A stretch of DNA of 64,000 nucleotides, taken from Bryobacterales bacterium. Lineage in GTDB: Bacteria > Acidobacteriota > Terriglobia > Bryobacterales > Bryobacteraceae. Under the pieces are notes generated by a model that worked only from the letters and a program-made list of their open reading frames with translations, was not told the origin of the DNA and did no database searches. The position numbers and the translations under genes were made by a program. Each line of letters opens with the position of its first letter. The stretch's first letter is position 1. The DNA is taken from NCBI GenBank assembly GCA_003166865.1, contig PMUP01000030.1, forward strand, positions 1 through 64,000. Direction: 5' to 3'. Below, piece by piece: positions 42,688-53,027 of this stretch.

Positions 42688-43449
42688 GTGAGCGATGCTG
42701 CTTGGGTCGCAACTTCCGACGCAGCCGTCCCAGCCAGGACGGTACCTTCGCGGCACTCTGCCCTCGTCCGCGTCACTCATTGGATTGCCACCCTGAGCTT
42801 TCTTGCCCTGCTCGTCACTGGAGTCGAAATCCTCATCTCTCACCCGCGCTTTTATTGGGGTGAAGCGGGCAACATAAACACTCCGGCCCTCTTCAAAATT
42901 CCGATCCCCGCCTCCAGGTCATCCGTGCCCACCGGCTACGGCTACGTGCTGCCGGACCAGAACGGCTGGAGCCGCTATCTCCACTTTCAATCTGCCTGGG
43001 TCGTCGTACTCACCGGCTTACTGTACATAATCTCCAGTTTCTTTAGCGGACATTTGCGGAAAAACTTGCTCCCAGATCGGGCCGATCTTTCGTGGCGGAC
43101 CTTCTCAACTACAATCGCGAACCATTTGCGCTTCAAGCCGCCGGGTGATGAAGAAGCCTGGTCGTATAACCTGCTTCAGCGGCTCACCTACCTGTTGGTG
43201 ATCTTCGTTCTGTTCCCCTTGGTCATCTGGACGGGCCTGGCGATGTCGCCCGCCATCGCGTCCGTGTTTCCCACCGCCGTCAGCGCGCTGGGCGGCCAGC
43301 AATCCGCGCGCACCATTCATTTCTTCGTCTCGGTGGCCCTGGTCCTTTTTCTGTTGGTTCACATCATGATGATTTGCCTCGCCGGGCTAAGGAACCGCAT
43401 GCGCGCGATGATCACGGGCCGATATAGTACAGATAAGGAGCGCGCATGA
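42688..43449 (+). CDS. Cytochrome b (b561/thiosulfate-reductase type)
   Basis: 253 residues from GTG 42688. Four or more membrane segments are present, with haem-binding-type His in VRVTHWIATLSFLALLVTG, LHFQSAWVVVLTG and IHFFVSVALVLFLLVHIMMI. It overlaps the downstream molybdoenzyme by four bases (ATGA), so it should be its membrane electron partner, passing electrons between the enzyme and the quinone pool. Confidence 0.85.
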   Translation: MSDAAWVATSDAAVPARTVPSRHSALVRVTHWIATLSFLALLVTGVEILISHPRFYWGEAGNINTPALFKIPIPASRSSVPTGYGYVLPDQNGWSRYLHFQSAWVVVLTGLLYIISSFFSGHLRKNLLPDRADLSWRTFSTTIANHLRFKPPGDEEAWSYNLLQRLTYLLVIFVLFPLVIWTGLAMSPAIASVFPTAVSALGGQQSARTIHFFVSVALVLFLLVHIMMICLAGLRNRMRAMITGRYSTDKERA

Positions 43450-44204
43450 ACCCTCTTTCACGCCGCAAACTCATTACCACCGGGATCACGGCAGCGGCGG
43501 GCGCATCGGGCCTGGCCGTCGCAGGCGGTCTTGCGAAGCGTTACGGACTGATCCCGCCGGATGCTGGCGGTCTCTATGGCGTGGGCGAAACGCTGACCTA
43601 TGCAGCGCAGCGCGTACTCACCAGCCACTCGATGGCCCGCGAGTTTTCTCCCAGCCAGATTTCGAACCCTCCGTTCGCGAACGAAGTCGCTCCATTAGGC
43701 GGCACGTTCAAGCGCCTTCAGGAAGGAGGCTTCGCTGACTGGAGGCTCGCGGTGGACGGCATGGTCGCCCGCCCAGCATCATTTTCGATTGCCGATCTCA
43801 AGAGCCATCCTTCCCGCAGCCAGATCACTCACCTGGCCTGCGAAGAAGGCTGGTCTTATATTGCGGAATGGACCGGCGTGCCACTCTCCCACGTCTTGGA
43901 CGTGGTGGGGATTCTGCCGCAAGCCAAATATGTTGTCTACTTCTCGATACAGCAAGACTGGTGGGACAGCCTCGATATGGCCGATGCCATGCATCCGCAG
44001 ACCCTCATCGCCCACAGCATGAATGGCGGTGAGCTTCCGGTGGGCCACGGCGGCCCTCTGCGCATGCGTGTTCCACGCCAACTGGGCTACAAGAACGTGA
44101 AATACATCACGCGCCTGACGGTAACCGACGATCTGAAACGGTTCGGCCAGGGCTTGGGCTCCTCGTCGCCGGAAGGCGGTTACGCCTGGTACGCCGGCAT
44201 CTGA
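43446..44204 (+). CDS. Molybdopterin-dependent oxidoreductase (SuoX/MsrP fold) with Tat signal
   Basis: 252 residues with a Tat motif (SRRKLITTGITAAAGASG). ITHLACEEGWSYIAEWTG holds the Cys that ligates molybdenum, and LPVGHGGPLRMRVPRQLGYKNVKYI is the cofactor-binding block. It lacks the C-terminal dimerisation domain of true sulfite oxidases, like MsrP (YedY). With the coupled cytochrome b it resembles MsrPQ-like or catabolic pairs; reduction or oxidation cannot be decided from sequence. Confidence 0.88.
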   Translation: MNPLSRRKLITTGITAAAGASGLAVAGGLAKRYGLIPPDAGGLYGVGETLTYAAQRVLTSHSMAREFSPSQISNPPFANEVAPLGGTFKRLQEGGFADWRLAVDGMVARPASFSIADLKSHPSRSQITHLACEEGWSYIAEWTGVPLSHVLDVVGILPQAKYVVYFSIQQDWWDSLDMADAMHPQTLIAHSMNGGELPVGHGGPLRMRVPRQLGYKNVKYITRLTVTDDLKRFGQGLGSSSPEGGYAWYAGI

Positions 44205-44251
44205 TTCGGCTAATGGCCGCTGACCTAAACGTGAAAATCGCGCTGGCTGGT

Positions 44252-44260
44252 TGCTATACT
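44252..44260 (+). promoter_or_regulatory. Extended -10 promoter element
   Basis: TGCTATACT, a TGn extended -10, lies 79 bases before the ATG at 44340. No strong -35 is seen, which suits the extended type. Confidence 0.45.
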
Positions 44261-44339
44261 GCTCTACGTAGTGCATCCACCGGGTAGTGGACACCGATTC
44301 CAGGAATTTTCGCGCAACGCAACCCGGAGATAGCCTCGC

Positions 44340-45911
44340 ATGCACACGCACCGTATCGCCACGATCACTGCAATTCTGTCGACCGCGTTAATCGCGGCTC
44401 CGCAGAGCACGCCTGCTCCCCAGCAACAGACTTTGCCGCGCACGGCCGACGGCAAGCCAGACCTCGAAGGCATCTGGCAGGCGTCCAGCACCGCGGCAGC
44501 CGATCTTCAGGATCACGCCGCAAGCCTCAACATGCTGGCCGGCCGTTCGGTGATCGGCGGAAACGAAATCCCATATCAGCCGTGGGCCGCCAAGCAGAAA
44601 GCCGAGAATTATCAGAATCGGCAGACGGCCGATCCGCTCTCGAAATGCTTCTTGCCGGGCGTCCCTCGAATCATGTATCTGGACTTTCCGTTTCAGATTT
44701 TCCAGACGCCGAAAGCTATCGCGATGGCCTTTGAATGGGAACTGGACTACCGCCTGATCTACACCGACGGCTCTCCTCACCCCACTGACGCCGATTCCTG
44801 GATGGGCGATTCACGCGGCCATTGGGACGGCGACACCCTGGTTGTGGACGTCGGCAACATCAATGACAAAACCTGGTTCGATATGGCGGGGGACTTTCAC
44901 AGCGACGCGCTCCACGTGGTGGAGCGATACCGCATGACCGGCCGCGACAGCATTCAGTACCAAGCCACCATCGAGGATTCCAAGGTTTTCACTAAGCCTT
45001 GGACCATCAACATTGCCTTGCAGCGCCGAACGGATCGGGACAGACTGTTCGAGTACTCCTGTCAATCCGAAGTCGAAGAGGCGAACGGCGCGTTCACGCG
45101 TGAGGAGCGAACCTGGTATCCGGGTAGCGGAACAGCGCCCCCGGTGGCCATGGCCGCCTCTTCGCATGTGCCCGCCACTCCGCCGCGAGTTGTGGCGAAC
45201 CTTCGGCGGACGAATGGCGACAAGCCAGACCTGCAGGGCTTCTATGAATCCAAGGCCGAGGGCGCGAACCAGGCATTGGAAAGACCGGGCGCGCCGGCCG
45301 GACAAGCCCTGATCATCGATCCACCGGACGGGAAACTTCCGACGCAGCCCTGGGCCGTGGACGAGCACGCCAGCCGGAATTTGAGCGAGCGCGGTTACGA
45401 CGATCCGACGGCTCACTGTTTCCCCCAGGGCGTCCCTCGATCGATGTACATCCCGCAGGGAATTGAACTCATTCAAACCTCCGATTACATCGTCTTTCTG
45501 TTCGAACGCATGTCCTGGCGCATAATCCCGCTCGTCGATCAGGAGAAAGCGGGGCGTGCCCACCTGCCGGACAACATTCGATTGTGGGAGGGCGATTCGC
45601 TGGGACATTGGGAGGGCGACACGCTGGTTGTCGACACGACCAGCCTCAACGGCAAGACCTGGCTGGGTGAAGGCGGCGAAATTGTGAGCTACGCCGAACA
45701 CGTGGTGGAACGATTCACTCCGGCGAGTCCCGACGCTATCAACTATGAGGCGACCATCACCGATCCGGTGGTGTACACGCGGCCGTGGACAATGGCCTTT
45801 CCAATGAAGCGCGAAAAGTTCCAACTTACCGAGGCGGCGTGTCACGAGGAAGATCGCGACCTCCCGCACATGAAGGCCATCAAAGACGCGGCCGCCGGGA
45901 AAAAGAAATAG
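44340..45911 (+). CDS. Secreted protein with two copies of one domain
   Basis: 523 residues with a signal peptide ending at about LIAAPQS. Residues 30-265 and 290-515 are repeats of one domain: ADGKPDLEGIWQ/NGDKPDLQGFYE, SKCFLPGVPRIMYLDFPFQI/AHCFPQGVPRSMYIPQGIEL, GHWDGDTLVVDVGNINDKTW/GHWEGDTLVVDTTSLNGKTW, and HVVERY/HVVERF. Members with one copy are frequent in Acidobacteria and Proteobacteria; a distant likeness to the N-terminal domain of the 2048-3847 protein (GKWDGDVLTITTT, TVTEHLFR) is visible. No function known to me. Confidence 0.8.
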   Translation: MHTHRIATITAILSTALIAAPQSTPAPQQQTLPRTADGKPDLEGIWQASSTAAADLQDHAASLNMLAGRSVIGGNEIPYQPWAAKQKAENYQNRQTADPLSKCFLPGVPRIMYLDFPFQIFQTPKAIAMAFEWELDYRLIYTDGSPHPTDADSWMGDSRGHWDGDTLVVDVGNINDKTWFDMAGDFHSDALHVVERYRMTGRDSIQYQATIEDSKVFTKPWTINIALQRRTDRDRLFEYSCQSEVEEANGAFTREERTWYPGSGTAPPVAMAASSHVPATPPRVVANLRRTNGDKPDLQGFYESKAEGANQALERPGAPAGQALIIDPPDGKLPTQPWAVDEHASRNLSERGYDDPTAHCFPQGVPRSMYIPQGIELIQTSDYIVFLFERMSWRIIPLVDQEKAGRAHLPDNIRLWEGDSLGHWEGDTLVVDTTSLNGKTWLGEGGEIVSYAEHVVERFTPASPDAINYEATITDPVVYTRPWTMAFPMKREKFQLTEAACHEEDRDLPHMKAIKDAAAGKKK

Positions 45912-45992
45912 GACCGAAACGGCGCTCCAGACACGCGACGAAATAAGGCCAAGGAACAGCCGCCCGTCTTCGCATAGGGAGATAATAGGGTA

Positions 45993-46307
45993 GTGCGCAC
46001 TCCAGCCGGAAACGTCAATCAGGCCGAGCTCAGGGATGCGGTAGACCAGGCCGCTGAAGAACTTGATCCCCGTGAAGTCCGAGAGGTCCGGTTCACTCTA
46101 GGATCTGATTCGGGCGGAGAACCATCAATATTCTTCGGCATCCTGCTGACCCCCTACGCCAGCCACCAATCCCGCTTGGCGCACGTAACCGGAAAAGTGG
46201 CAACGGCGCTATTTGATCAACTTCAACCTTACAATCGCTGGGGACTCCAGCCTTACTTTAACTTCACCTCTGATCAGGCGCACTTCCGTAATCCAGGCTG
46301 GATGTAA
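45993..46307 (+). CDS. Small partner protein of a HEPN protein
   Basis: 104 residues from GTG 45993. REVRFTLGSDSGGEPSIFFGILL and WGLQPYFNF suggest a short alpha/beta fold. It ends three bases before the HEPN gene and is surely co-transcribed. Genes of this size often precede this HEPN type. A nucleotidyltransferase-like or antitoxin role is possible, but no catalytic motif is seen. Confidence 0.6.
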   Translation: MRTPAGNVNQAELRDAVDQAAEELDPREVREVRFTLGSDSGGEPSIFFGILLTPYASHQSRLAHVTGKVATALFDQLQPYNRWGLQPYFNFTSDQAHFRNPGWM

Positions 46308-46310
46308 TCG

Positions 46311-46793
46311 ATGGCGTTTGCTGAAGATCTTCTGAAGCAGGCGTTCCTTCTCCTCAATAAGGAGCCCAAAACCCCGACCCAAGCAAGTCTTCGAAGATCT
46401 GTTTCCACAGCCTACTACGCTCTTTTTCACCTACTGATACAGGACGCTTCCGCCAATTGGAGCCGATTGGATACGCGCGATTATCTTGCGCGGGCATTCG
46501 AACACAAGACCATGAAGGAGGCATCAACGCGGGCGGAAAACGCCACATATGATGATCCATCAGTCCCTCCGCAGGTGGTGGCCAAGTTGCGCTCGGTTGC
46601 TAGGGCATTCAGGGAGCTTCAGTTTCAACGCCATCTTGCAGATTACAGCAATGCGACTAGGTGGGATAGGATCAAGGCGTCATCCAAAGTTAATCAATCC
46701 AAAACCGCTTTTGGTGACTGGAAGGCAATCCGCAACGAGTATGTTGCTCAGCGATACCTCATCTCTCTTCTCAGTAACTACAAAGACGGGTGA
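46311..46793 (+). CDS. HEPN-domain protein
   Basis: 160 residues. PTQASLRRSVSTAYYALFHLLIQ is the typical first half of a HEPN domain, and DWKAIRNEYVAQRYLISLL the last helix. At the place where ribonuclease HEPNs have R-x4-6-H the sequence is RNEYVAQ, so the His is absent and RNase activity is doubtful. With the small partner upstream it forms a toxin-antitoxin-like pair or a helper module. Confidence 0.7.
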   Translation: MAFAEDLLKQAFLLLNKEPKTPTQASLRRSVSTAYYALFHLLIQDASANWSRLDTRDYLARAFEHKTMKEASTRAENATYDDPSVPPQVVAKLRSVARAFRELQFQRHLADYSNATRWDRIKASSKVNQSKTAFGDWKAIRNEYVAQRYLISLLSNYKDG

Positions 46794-46938
46794 CGACGTG
46801 GGATTCGAACGCTGACCCATCGGCAGCTCCGCCGCTCGAGGTCTGCAATCCGCGTTCCCCCGCAGTAGCATGATCGACAGCACCACGGGATAGCCCAAGG
46901 CATGAGCAACCGCGAGATCGCCGGGAAGCTGCCGATGC

Positions 46939-47430
46939 CTATTTCTTGGGCGCGCCCTGGTCTCCTGCCTTATAGAAGGCATGACATACGGCGCATGCCT
47001 GGTCAACCTCCTCGAGTTGTTTTGTGAATCCCGCTGTGTCGTTGGCCGCAGCCAGCGCAGCCAGCCGGGCTGTCGCGGACGCATAATTGGCCGCAGCCCG
47101 ATCGAAGCCGGGGCGGTCTCGCCAGATTGCGGGGAGCGCCTGCGAATCCGCAGACGTCTCACCCTCGCCGGTGCCAGGCGGAAACATTCGCGGAAGAGCC
47201 TTGGCCCATTTGGCAAGGGCAGCCGCCGGATAGCCTTGACTCTTTGCCTCGCGTCCCGCCTTCATGGCATCGCCCATCGAGCGGAACGTGATGGAGGACA
47301 TATCCAGGCTCGCCTGCCGCGCGGCGATGGCATCCAGGCCCGATATGCCTGGGGTACTCTGCTGGGGCGAGCCGGTCGCAGCGAAGACAAACGATGCGCC
47401 GGACAACACGATCAGGCTCTTGAATCGCAT
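46939..47430 (-). CDS. Cytochrome c'-like secreted protein
   Basis: 163 residues from ATG 47430, chosen because GGAGG lies nine bases upstream and a signal peptide (RFKSLIVLSGASFVFAATG) follows. It is a four-helix type with a single C-terminal haem motif, ACAVCHAFYK, and no other Cys pair, fitting cytochrome c' (CytC_2). Such proteins bind NO or move electrons in the periplasm. Confidence 0.82.
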   Translation of the reverse strand: MRFKSLIVLSGASFVFAATGSPQQSTPGISGLDAIAARQASLDMSSITFRSMGDAMKAGREAKSQGYPAAALAKWAKALPRMFPPGTGEGETSADSQALPAIWRDRPGFDRAAANYASATARLAALAAANDTAGFTKQLEEVDQACAVCHAFYKAGDQGAPKK

Positions 47431-47474
47431 GCGGGTCAACCTCCTGCACTCTGCTCCCTCGGCCGCCGCCCGGA

Positions 47475-47503
47475 TTGACAGAGTGGCTCTTCGATGATAC
47501 TTT
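47475..47503 (+). promoter_or_regulatory. Promoter of the PadR operon
   Basis: TTGACA (47475-47480) and TACTTT (47498-47503) with a 17-base spacer lie 27 bases before the ATG at 47531. Confidence 0.55.
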
Positions 47504-47530
47504 GTTATCCAAGGCTTGGCAAACAAGGTC

Positions 47531-47860
47531 ATGGAGATCGACCGGCAGTTCCTAAAGGGCAGCATCAGTTTACTCTTGCTTCATCTGCTGTCGCGGGGTG
47601 AAATGTACGGATATGAAATTCTTCAGGAAGCCTCGCGCCGCAGTGCCAATGCTTTCGAATTCAAGGAGGGCACTCTTTACCCCGCGCTGCATCAACTTGA
47701 GAAAAGGGGTGAGATCAAGTCCCAATGGCGCACGGCCGAAAACGGCAGGGAACGCAAGTATTACTCGCTGACCCCCAAAGGCAGGAAAGCCGCCGCCGCG
47801 TATGAAAAGCAGTGGCAGCATTTGACCGGTGCGATCACGGCGATACTGGAGAGCAAGTAA
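47531..47860 (+). CDS. PadR-family transcriptional regulator
   Basis: 109 residues from ATG 47531 (TTG 47516 would add five). EIDRQFLKGSISLLLLHLLSRGEMYGYEI and FKEGTLYPALHQLEKRGEIKS are the PadR winged helix. It directly precedes, without a gap, a membrane protein, the standard PadR arrangement in Acidobacteria, where the regulator represses its own operon. Confidence 0.9.
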   Translation: MEIDRQFLKGSISLLLLHLLSRGEMYGYEILQEASRRSANAFEFKEGTLYPALHQLEKRGEIKSQWRTAENGRERKYYSLTPKGRKAAAAYEKQWQHLTGAITAILESK

Positions 47861-48673
47861 GTGCACGCGGCGGATGAACTGATCGACAGGATCGTGAACC
47901 GCTCGCGGATTCCATCGGCGAAACGACGGCGTGAGATTCAACGCGAGCTTCGCTCCCACATCGAGGATTTCGCTGTCGCAGCGCGCGCGGCTGGCCGGGA
48001 CGAAGACGAGATCGAGCGAGCGGTGCTGGCTAACTTTGGCGATCCCGGCCAGATCGCCCAAGGCTTTGCCTGGGTTTACCGGCACGAACGGCGAAGACTT
48101 CGGGTTTTCGCATACACGCTTTCCACCGTGCTCCTGGCGAGCTCTCTTTTAGCGGCGATTCTGGCAATGCAGACCGGTCTGGCGTTCGGCTTTGGCACGC
48201 CAATCATGAACGTGCTCGCGAGCAGGCATACGGTAATTGAAGCGCTCGACATCTTGGCGTCCGTGGCTGCCTATCTGGGCGTGACTTCGCTTGAAAATCT
48301 TTTCAAAAGCCGCCAGTTTCAAAAAGCAGCTTTCCTGCTCGCGGTAATCTTCACCATCCTCATGGCGTCGTGTGCCGCAGCGGGTCTCCACACAACCTTT
48401 CTTTTCTATGGACTCGTCAACGCACTCTTCTTTCGGGCAATTCAGCTATTCGTCAATCCGAAGGTCGCGCGTGTCGGCATCGTTGTGGTTTGTTTTTCGC
48501 TGGCCGGACTCGTTTCCGCTCTGCTGCGGGCGCCGGTTTCACAGGTTACCCTCGCGGCAACTTGCGTCAGTTGGCTAGCTATGGGGGCTGGCTACCAACT
48601 CATGACTCATCTCGCGGCGCGTGTCGATGCAGCGCTTCTGAACAGCCTCCAGCGGATTCAAGCAGGTTACTAG
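47861..48673 (+). CDS. Membrane protein with permease-prefix/HAAS-like N-terminus
   Basis: 270 residues from GTG 47861, directly after the PadR stop. Residues 1-75 (KRRREIQRELRSHIEDFAVAARAAG, ANFGDPGQIAQGFAWVYRHERR) form the short helical domain that often follows PadR genes, here followed by six membrane segments. It likely senses or transmits an envelope state to PadR; the mechanism is not known. Confidence 0.75.
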   Translation: MHAADELIDRIVNRSRIPSAKRRREIQRELRSHIEDFAVAARAAGRDEDEIERAVLANFGDPGQIAQGFAWVYRHERRRLRVFAYTLSTVLLASSLLAAILAMQTGLAFGFGTPIMNVLASRHTVIEALDILASVAAYLGVTSLENLFKSRQFQKAAFLLAVIFTILMASCAAAGLHTTFLFYGLVNALFFRAIQLFVNPKVARVGIVVVCFSLAGLVSALLRAPVSQVTLAATCVSWLAMGAGYQLMTHLAARVDAALLNSLQRIQAGY

Positions 48674-48686
48674 TGGGAGAGATCAA

Positions 48687-49307
48687 ATGAGAACCCTGAC
48701 CATTCTGCTTGGGGGCTGCCTGCTGTTCGCGCTGGCGCCGCGCGGCGTCGCGCATTTCAGACTGCTCGAGCCCGCATCCTGGCTTCAGGAATCGGAGGAG
48801 CTTGGCGATCCACAGTGGTCGGCTCCGTGCGGAGGAACGTTAACTGACCCCGGCAAATCCACCGGCGCGATTACGAAAATCCAGGGCGGTGAAATGCTTC
48901 ACATCCGAATCCGGGAAATGGCTTTTCATCCTGGCTTTTACCGCGTGGCCCTGGCCGTGAATTCGCGCAACGAACTCCCTCCGGATCCCGAAGCCACGAG
49001 CGGGCCGGGGACCGACGGCCGTCCACGGTCTGTTTCGGGAGCCGTTCACTATCCGCCGTCACCGCCAGTTCTTGCCGACGGCTTGTTCATGCACGTCGCG
49101 CCTTTCGAGAAGGAACAGGAAGTCGATGTCGAGATTCCGAACATCAGCTGCGAGAAATGCACCTTGCAGGTGATCGAATTCATGGCGGCCCATGGCTGGA
49201 ATAAAGACGGCGGCTACACCTACCATCATTGCGCCGACCTCCAGATCCGCGCCAACCCGAATAAGCCGATCGATACAAGGTTTCCAGCCGAAAACAAACA
49301 GCGCTGA
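48687..49307 (+). CDS. LPMO-like secreted protein (SCE4755 type)
   Basis: 206 residues. The signal peptide is cut before HFRLLEPASW, which leaves an N-terminal His, the first ligand of a copper histidine brace. CGGTLTDPGKSTGAIT, HIRIREMAFHPGFYRVALA and CTLQVIEFMAAHGW follow, with the second His probable in FHPGFY. The SCE4755-like group resembles lytic polysaccharide monooxygenases, but polysaccharide cleavage has not been shown to my knowledge. It is the third gene of the PadR operon. Confidence 0.75.
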   Translation: MRTLTILLGGCLLFALAPRGVAHFRLLEPASWLQESEELGDPQWSAPCGGTLTDPGKSTGAITKIQGGEMLHIRIREMAFHPGFYRVALAVNSRNELPPDPEATSGPGTDGRPRSVSGAVHYPPSPPVLADGLFMHVAPFEKEQEVDVEIPNISCEKCTLQVIEFMAAHGWNKDGGYTYHHCADLQIRANPNKPIDTRFPAENKQR

Positions 49308-49367
49308 GATGCACCGCTAAGAGCGCCTGGAGCCGTGTGCAATGCCCCGCGCCGAATTCTTTCAGAT

Positions 49368-49794
49368 ATGACCGCCGGCCGAATCCTCATCGTGGATGAA
49401 GATGCTCGCCTCCGAGGCACGTTGGTTGAGCTCCTGGCAAGGGAGAATTTTCAACCCGCGCACGCGTCGAACGGAGCAGCCGCTCTCGCTTGTCTTCGCC
49501 GCTGCGATTTACCCCGGGATGATGTCGGCCACGTTCGAAGGAGTGCCCGTGCGGCTGACCACCGCCGAGTTCATGGCGCTTGAGGCTCTCGCCCGATCCG
49601 CCGGGCGAGTTCAGAGCCGGGAAACTCTGACTTATCAGGCGCTCGGACGCCCGCTCCAGCCGTTTGATCGTAGCATCGATACCCACATCTCGAACATCAG
49701 GCGCAAACTATGCCTCGATCCGGGGCGAGGCATCGAAATCAAGAGCTCGAGGGGGCACGGCTATGTGCTCACCGTTCCCCGCTGGTGCGCATGA
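49368..49794 (+). pseudogene. Internally deleted OmpR-type response regulator
   Basis: From ATG 49368 the frame reads GRILIVDEDARLRGTLVELL, the start of a receiver domain, up to about 49500. From about 49517 another frame gives FEGVPVRLTTAEFMALEALA, RSIDTHISNIRRKL and SSRGHGYVLTV, a complete OmpR DNA-binding domain resembling CpxR. The phosphoacceptor Asp and two thirds of the receiver are missing and the frames do not join, so this is a deletion plus frameshift. No sensor kinase gene remains nearby. Confidence 0.8.
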
Positions 49795-50163
49795 CTAATC
49801 CATCGGGACGTCGGCATGTCCCTCGATAACCAACTCGGCTAACCCGATTCTTCATCCGAATCAGATACTTACGCTGTCGCCACCCACCCGTGTATCCAGC
49901 TATCTTGTACTCTGTTCTTGAAGCTGATCCGCGCTCCCTCCCCTCCCGTTCCATCCCTGCGACCAGCGCCCGTCTGAAGAGGAAGCAAAAAAACACGACC
50001 AAACACAAAAGTAGGCCACTTGCGCCACCCGGCCGGCGGCCCGAAAAATTTCGCCGCTCGCCGCACAACACTCCCCACCTCCCACCACCCACCTCCCACC
50101 TCCCACCTCCCACCTCCCACGCAAGTTGGACAATTCTGCCGATAGCCCCCTTAGAATGAATAG
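49795..50163. other. Gap before eno with a CCACCTC microsatellite
   Basis: No gene. From about 50080 to 50120 the unit CCACCTC recurs about five times in tandem. TAGAAT at 50152-50157 is six bases before the eno ATG, and no ribosome-binding site is visible, which could mean a leaderless eno message. Confidence 0.5.
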
Positions 50164-51446
<1,283 letters not shown>

Positions 51447-51447
<1 letters not shown>

Positions 51448-52982
51448 TGCTCGGCCAAAGAAAGCCGCTCGTCCTCACCATCCTGGACGGTTGGGGTTAT
51501 TCCGCCGCCACGGAGGGCAATGCGATCGCCGCCGCGCGAAAGCCTACCTACGACGCGCTTCTGCGCGAATATCCGAACACGCTGGTGCGCACCTCGGGGC
51601 CTTCTGTTGGGCTACCGGAGGGACAAATGGGCAACAGCGAAGTGGGCCATTTGAACATCGGCGCCGGCCGCATCATTTATATGGATGTGACGCGCCTCGA
51701 TAAGATGATCGCCTCCGGCGAGTTCTTCAAGAATCCGGTTCTGCTGGATTCCATGCTGCACGCTCGTACCCATCGCCTGCATCTGATGGGCCTCTGTAGT
51801 GACGGAGGCGTGCATTCGCTGCTCACTCACCTCTACGCGCTGCTGAAGATGGCCAAGCAGCAGCAAGTGGAGCAGGTTTTCGTGCACTGCTTTATGGATG
51901 GGCGCGATACGCCTCCGGAGAGCGGCGCGGGTTTTCTCGAACAAGTACAAAAGGAGCTTCGCCAAATCGGAGTTGGCAAAATCGCGACCGTCTCGGGCCG
52001 CTACTATGCCATGGATCGCGACAAACGTTGGGATCGCATCGAGCGCGCATTTGGCGCAATGGTGCTGGGCAACGGCGTCGCCTCCGATGACCCCGTGGCC
52101 GCGGCGAAGAAATCCTACGAGCATGGCGTTACCGACGAGTTCATCGAGCCGGTGACCATCGTCGATAGCAGCAAGCAGCCGGTGGGCCTCATCCGCGACG
52201 ACGACGCCTGCATCTTCTTCAACTATCGCGCCGATCGCGGCCGCGAGATGACCATGGCGCTCACCGACCCCACGCTCGAAAAACCATCGCGGTCTCTGGC
52301 GCCCAAGAACCTGCACTTCACCACCATGACCGAGTACGACAAGAGCTTTTCCGTTCCTTTCGTGCTTCCGCGCGAGCATCCCAACAACATCCTGGCGGAC
52401 GTGATGGCGCGGCTAAACTGGAAAAACCTGCGCGTCGCCGAAACCGAGAAGTATGCACACGTGACTTACTTCTTTAATGGCGGCAACGAAAAACCTTATG
52501 ACGGGGAGAGCCGCGAACTGATCGCCTCGCCGAAGGTTGCGACCTACGATCTGAAGCCCGAAATGAGCGCGGCCGGAATCACCGAAGTAGTGGTCAAGGC
52601 CATCGATCAGCGCAGCTTCGACGTCATCGTGATGAACTACGCGAATGCCGACATGGTTGGCCATTCGGGAAAAATGGCTCCCACCGTGCTAGCGGTGGAG
52701 GCCGTCGATGCTGGCCTAGGTGAGATCTACGCCGCTCTGCGCCGCTCCGGTGGCTCGTGGATCATCACGGCCGATCACGGCAACGCCGAGATGATGATCG
52801 ACCCAGTCACCAAAGGTCCGCACACTTACCACACCACCAATCCGGTGCCATTCATTTTGGTGAACGAAACGGGCGCCCGGTTGCGCTCCGGAGGCGCGTT
52901 GCAAGACATCTCGCCGACCGTGCTCAGCTTCCTGGACGAAAATCAGCCCAAGGAAATGTCCGGCCGCGACCTGCGCCTCTGA
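51447..52982 (+). CDS. gpmI: 2,3-bisphosphoglycerate-independent phosphoglycerate mutase
   Basis: 511 residues. [10 protein letters not shown] and [16 protein letters not shown] open the metalloenzyme fold, [17 protein letters not shown] holds the phosphoserine nucleophile, and [15 protein letters not shown] and [11 protein letters not shown] carry metal ligands. It interconverts 3- and 2-phosphoglycerate. One-base overlap with eno gives a compact glycolytic operon. Confidence 0.97.
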
Positions 52983-53027
52983 CAGAACCGCGACCGTGAG
53001 GGAGCGGTCCCCGGTTACACTGAAACT

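Noticed and set aside
50058..50120. Possible CRISPR-like repeat upstream of eno
   Set aside because: The units are about 7 bases with no spacers, so it is a microsatellite and not a CRISPR array. No cas genes are present.
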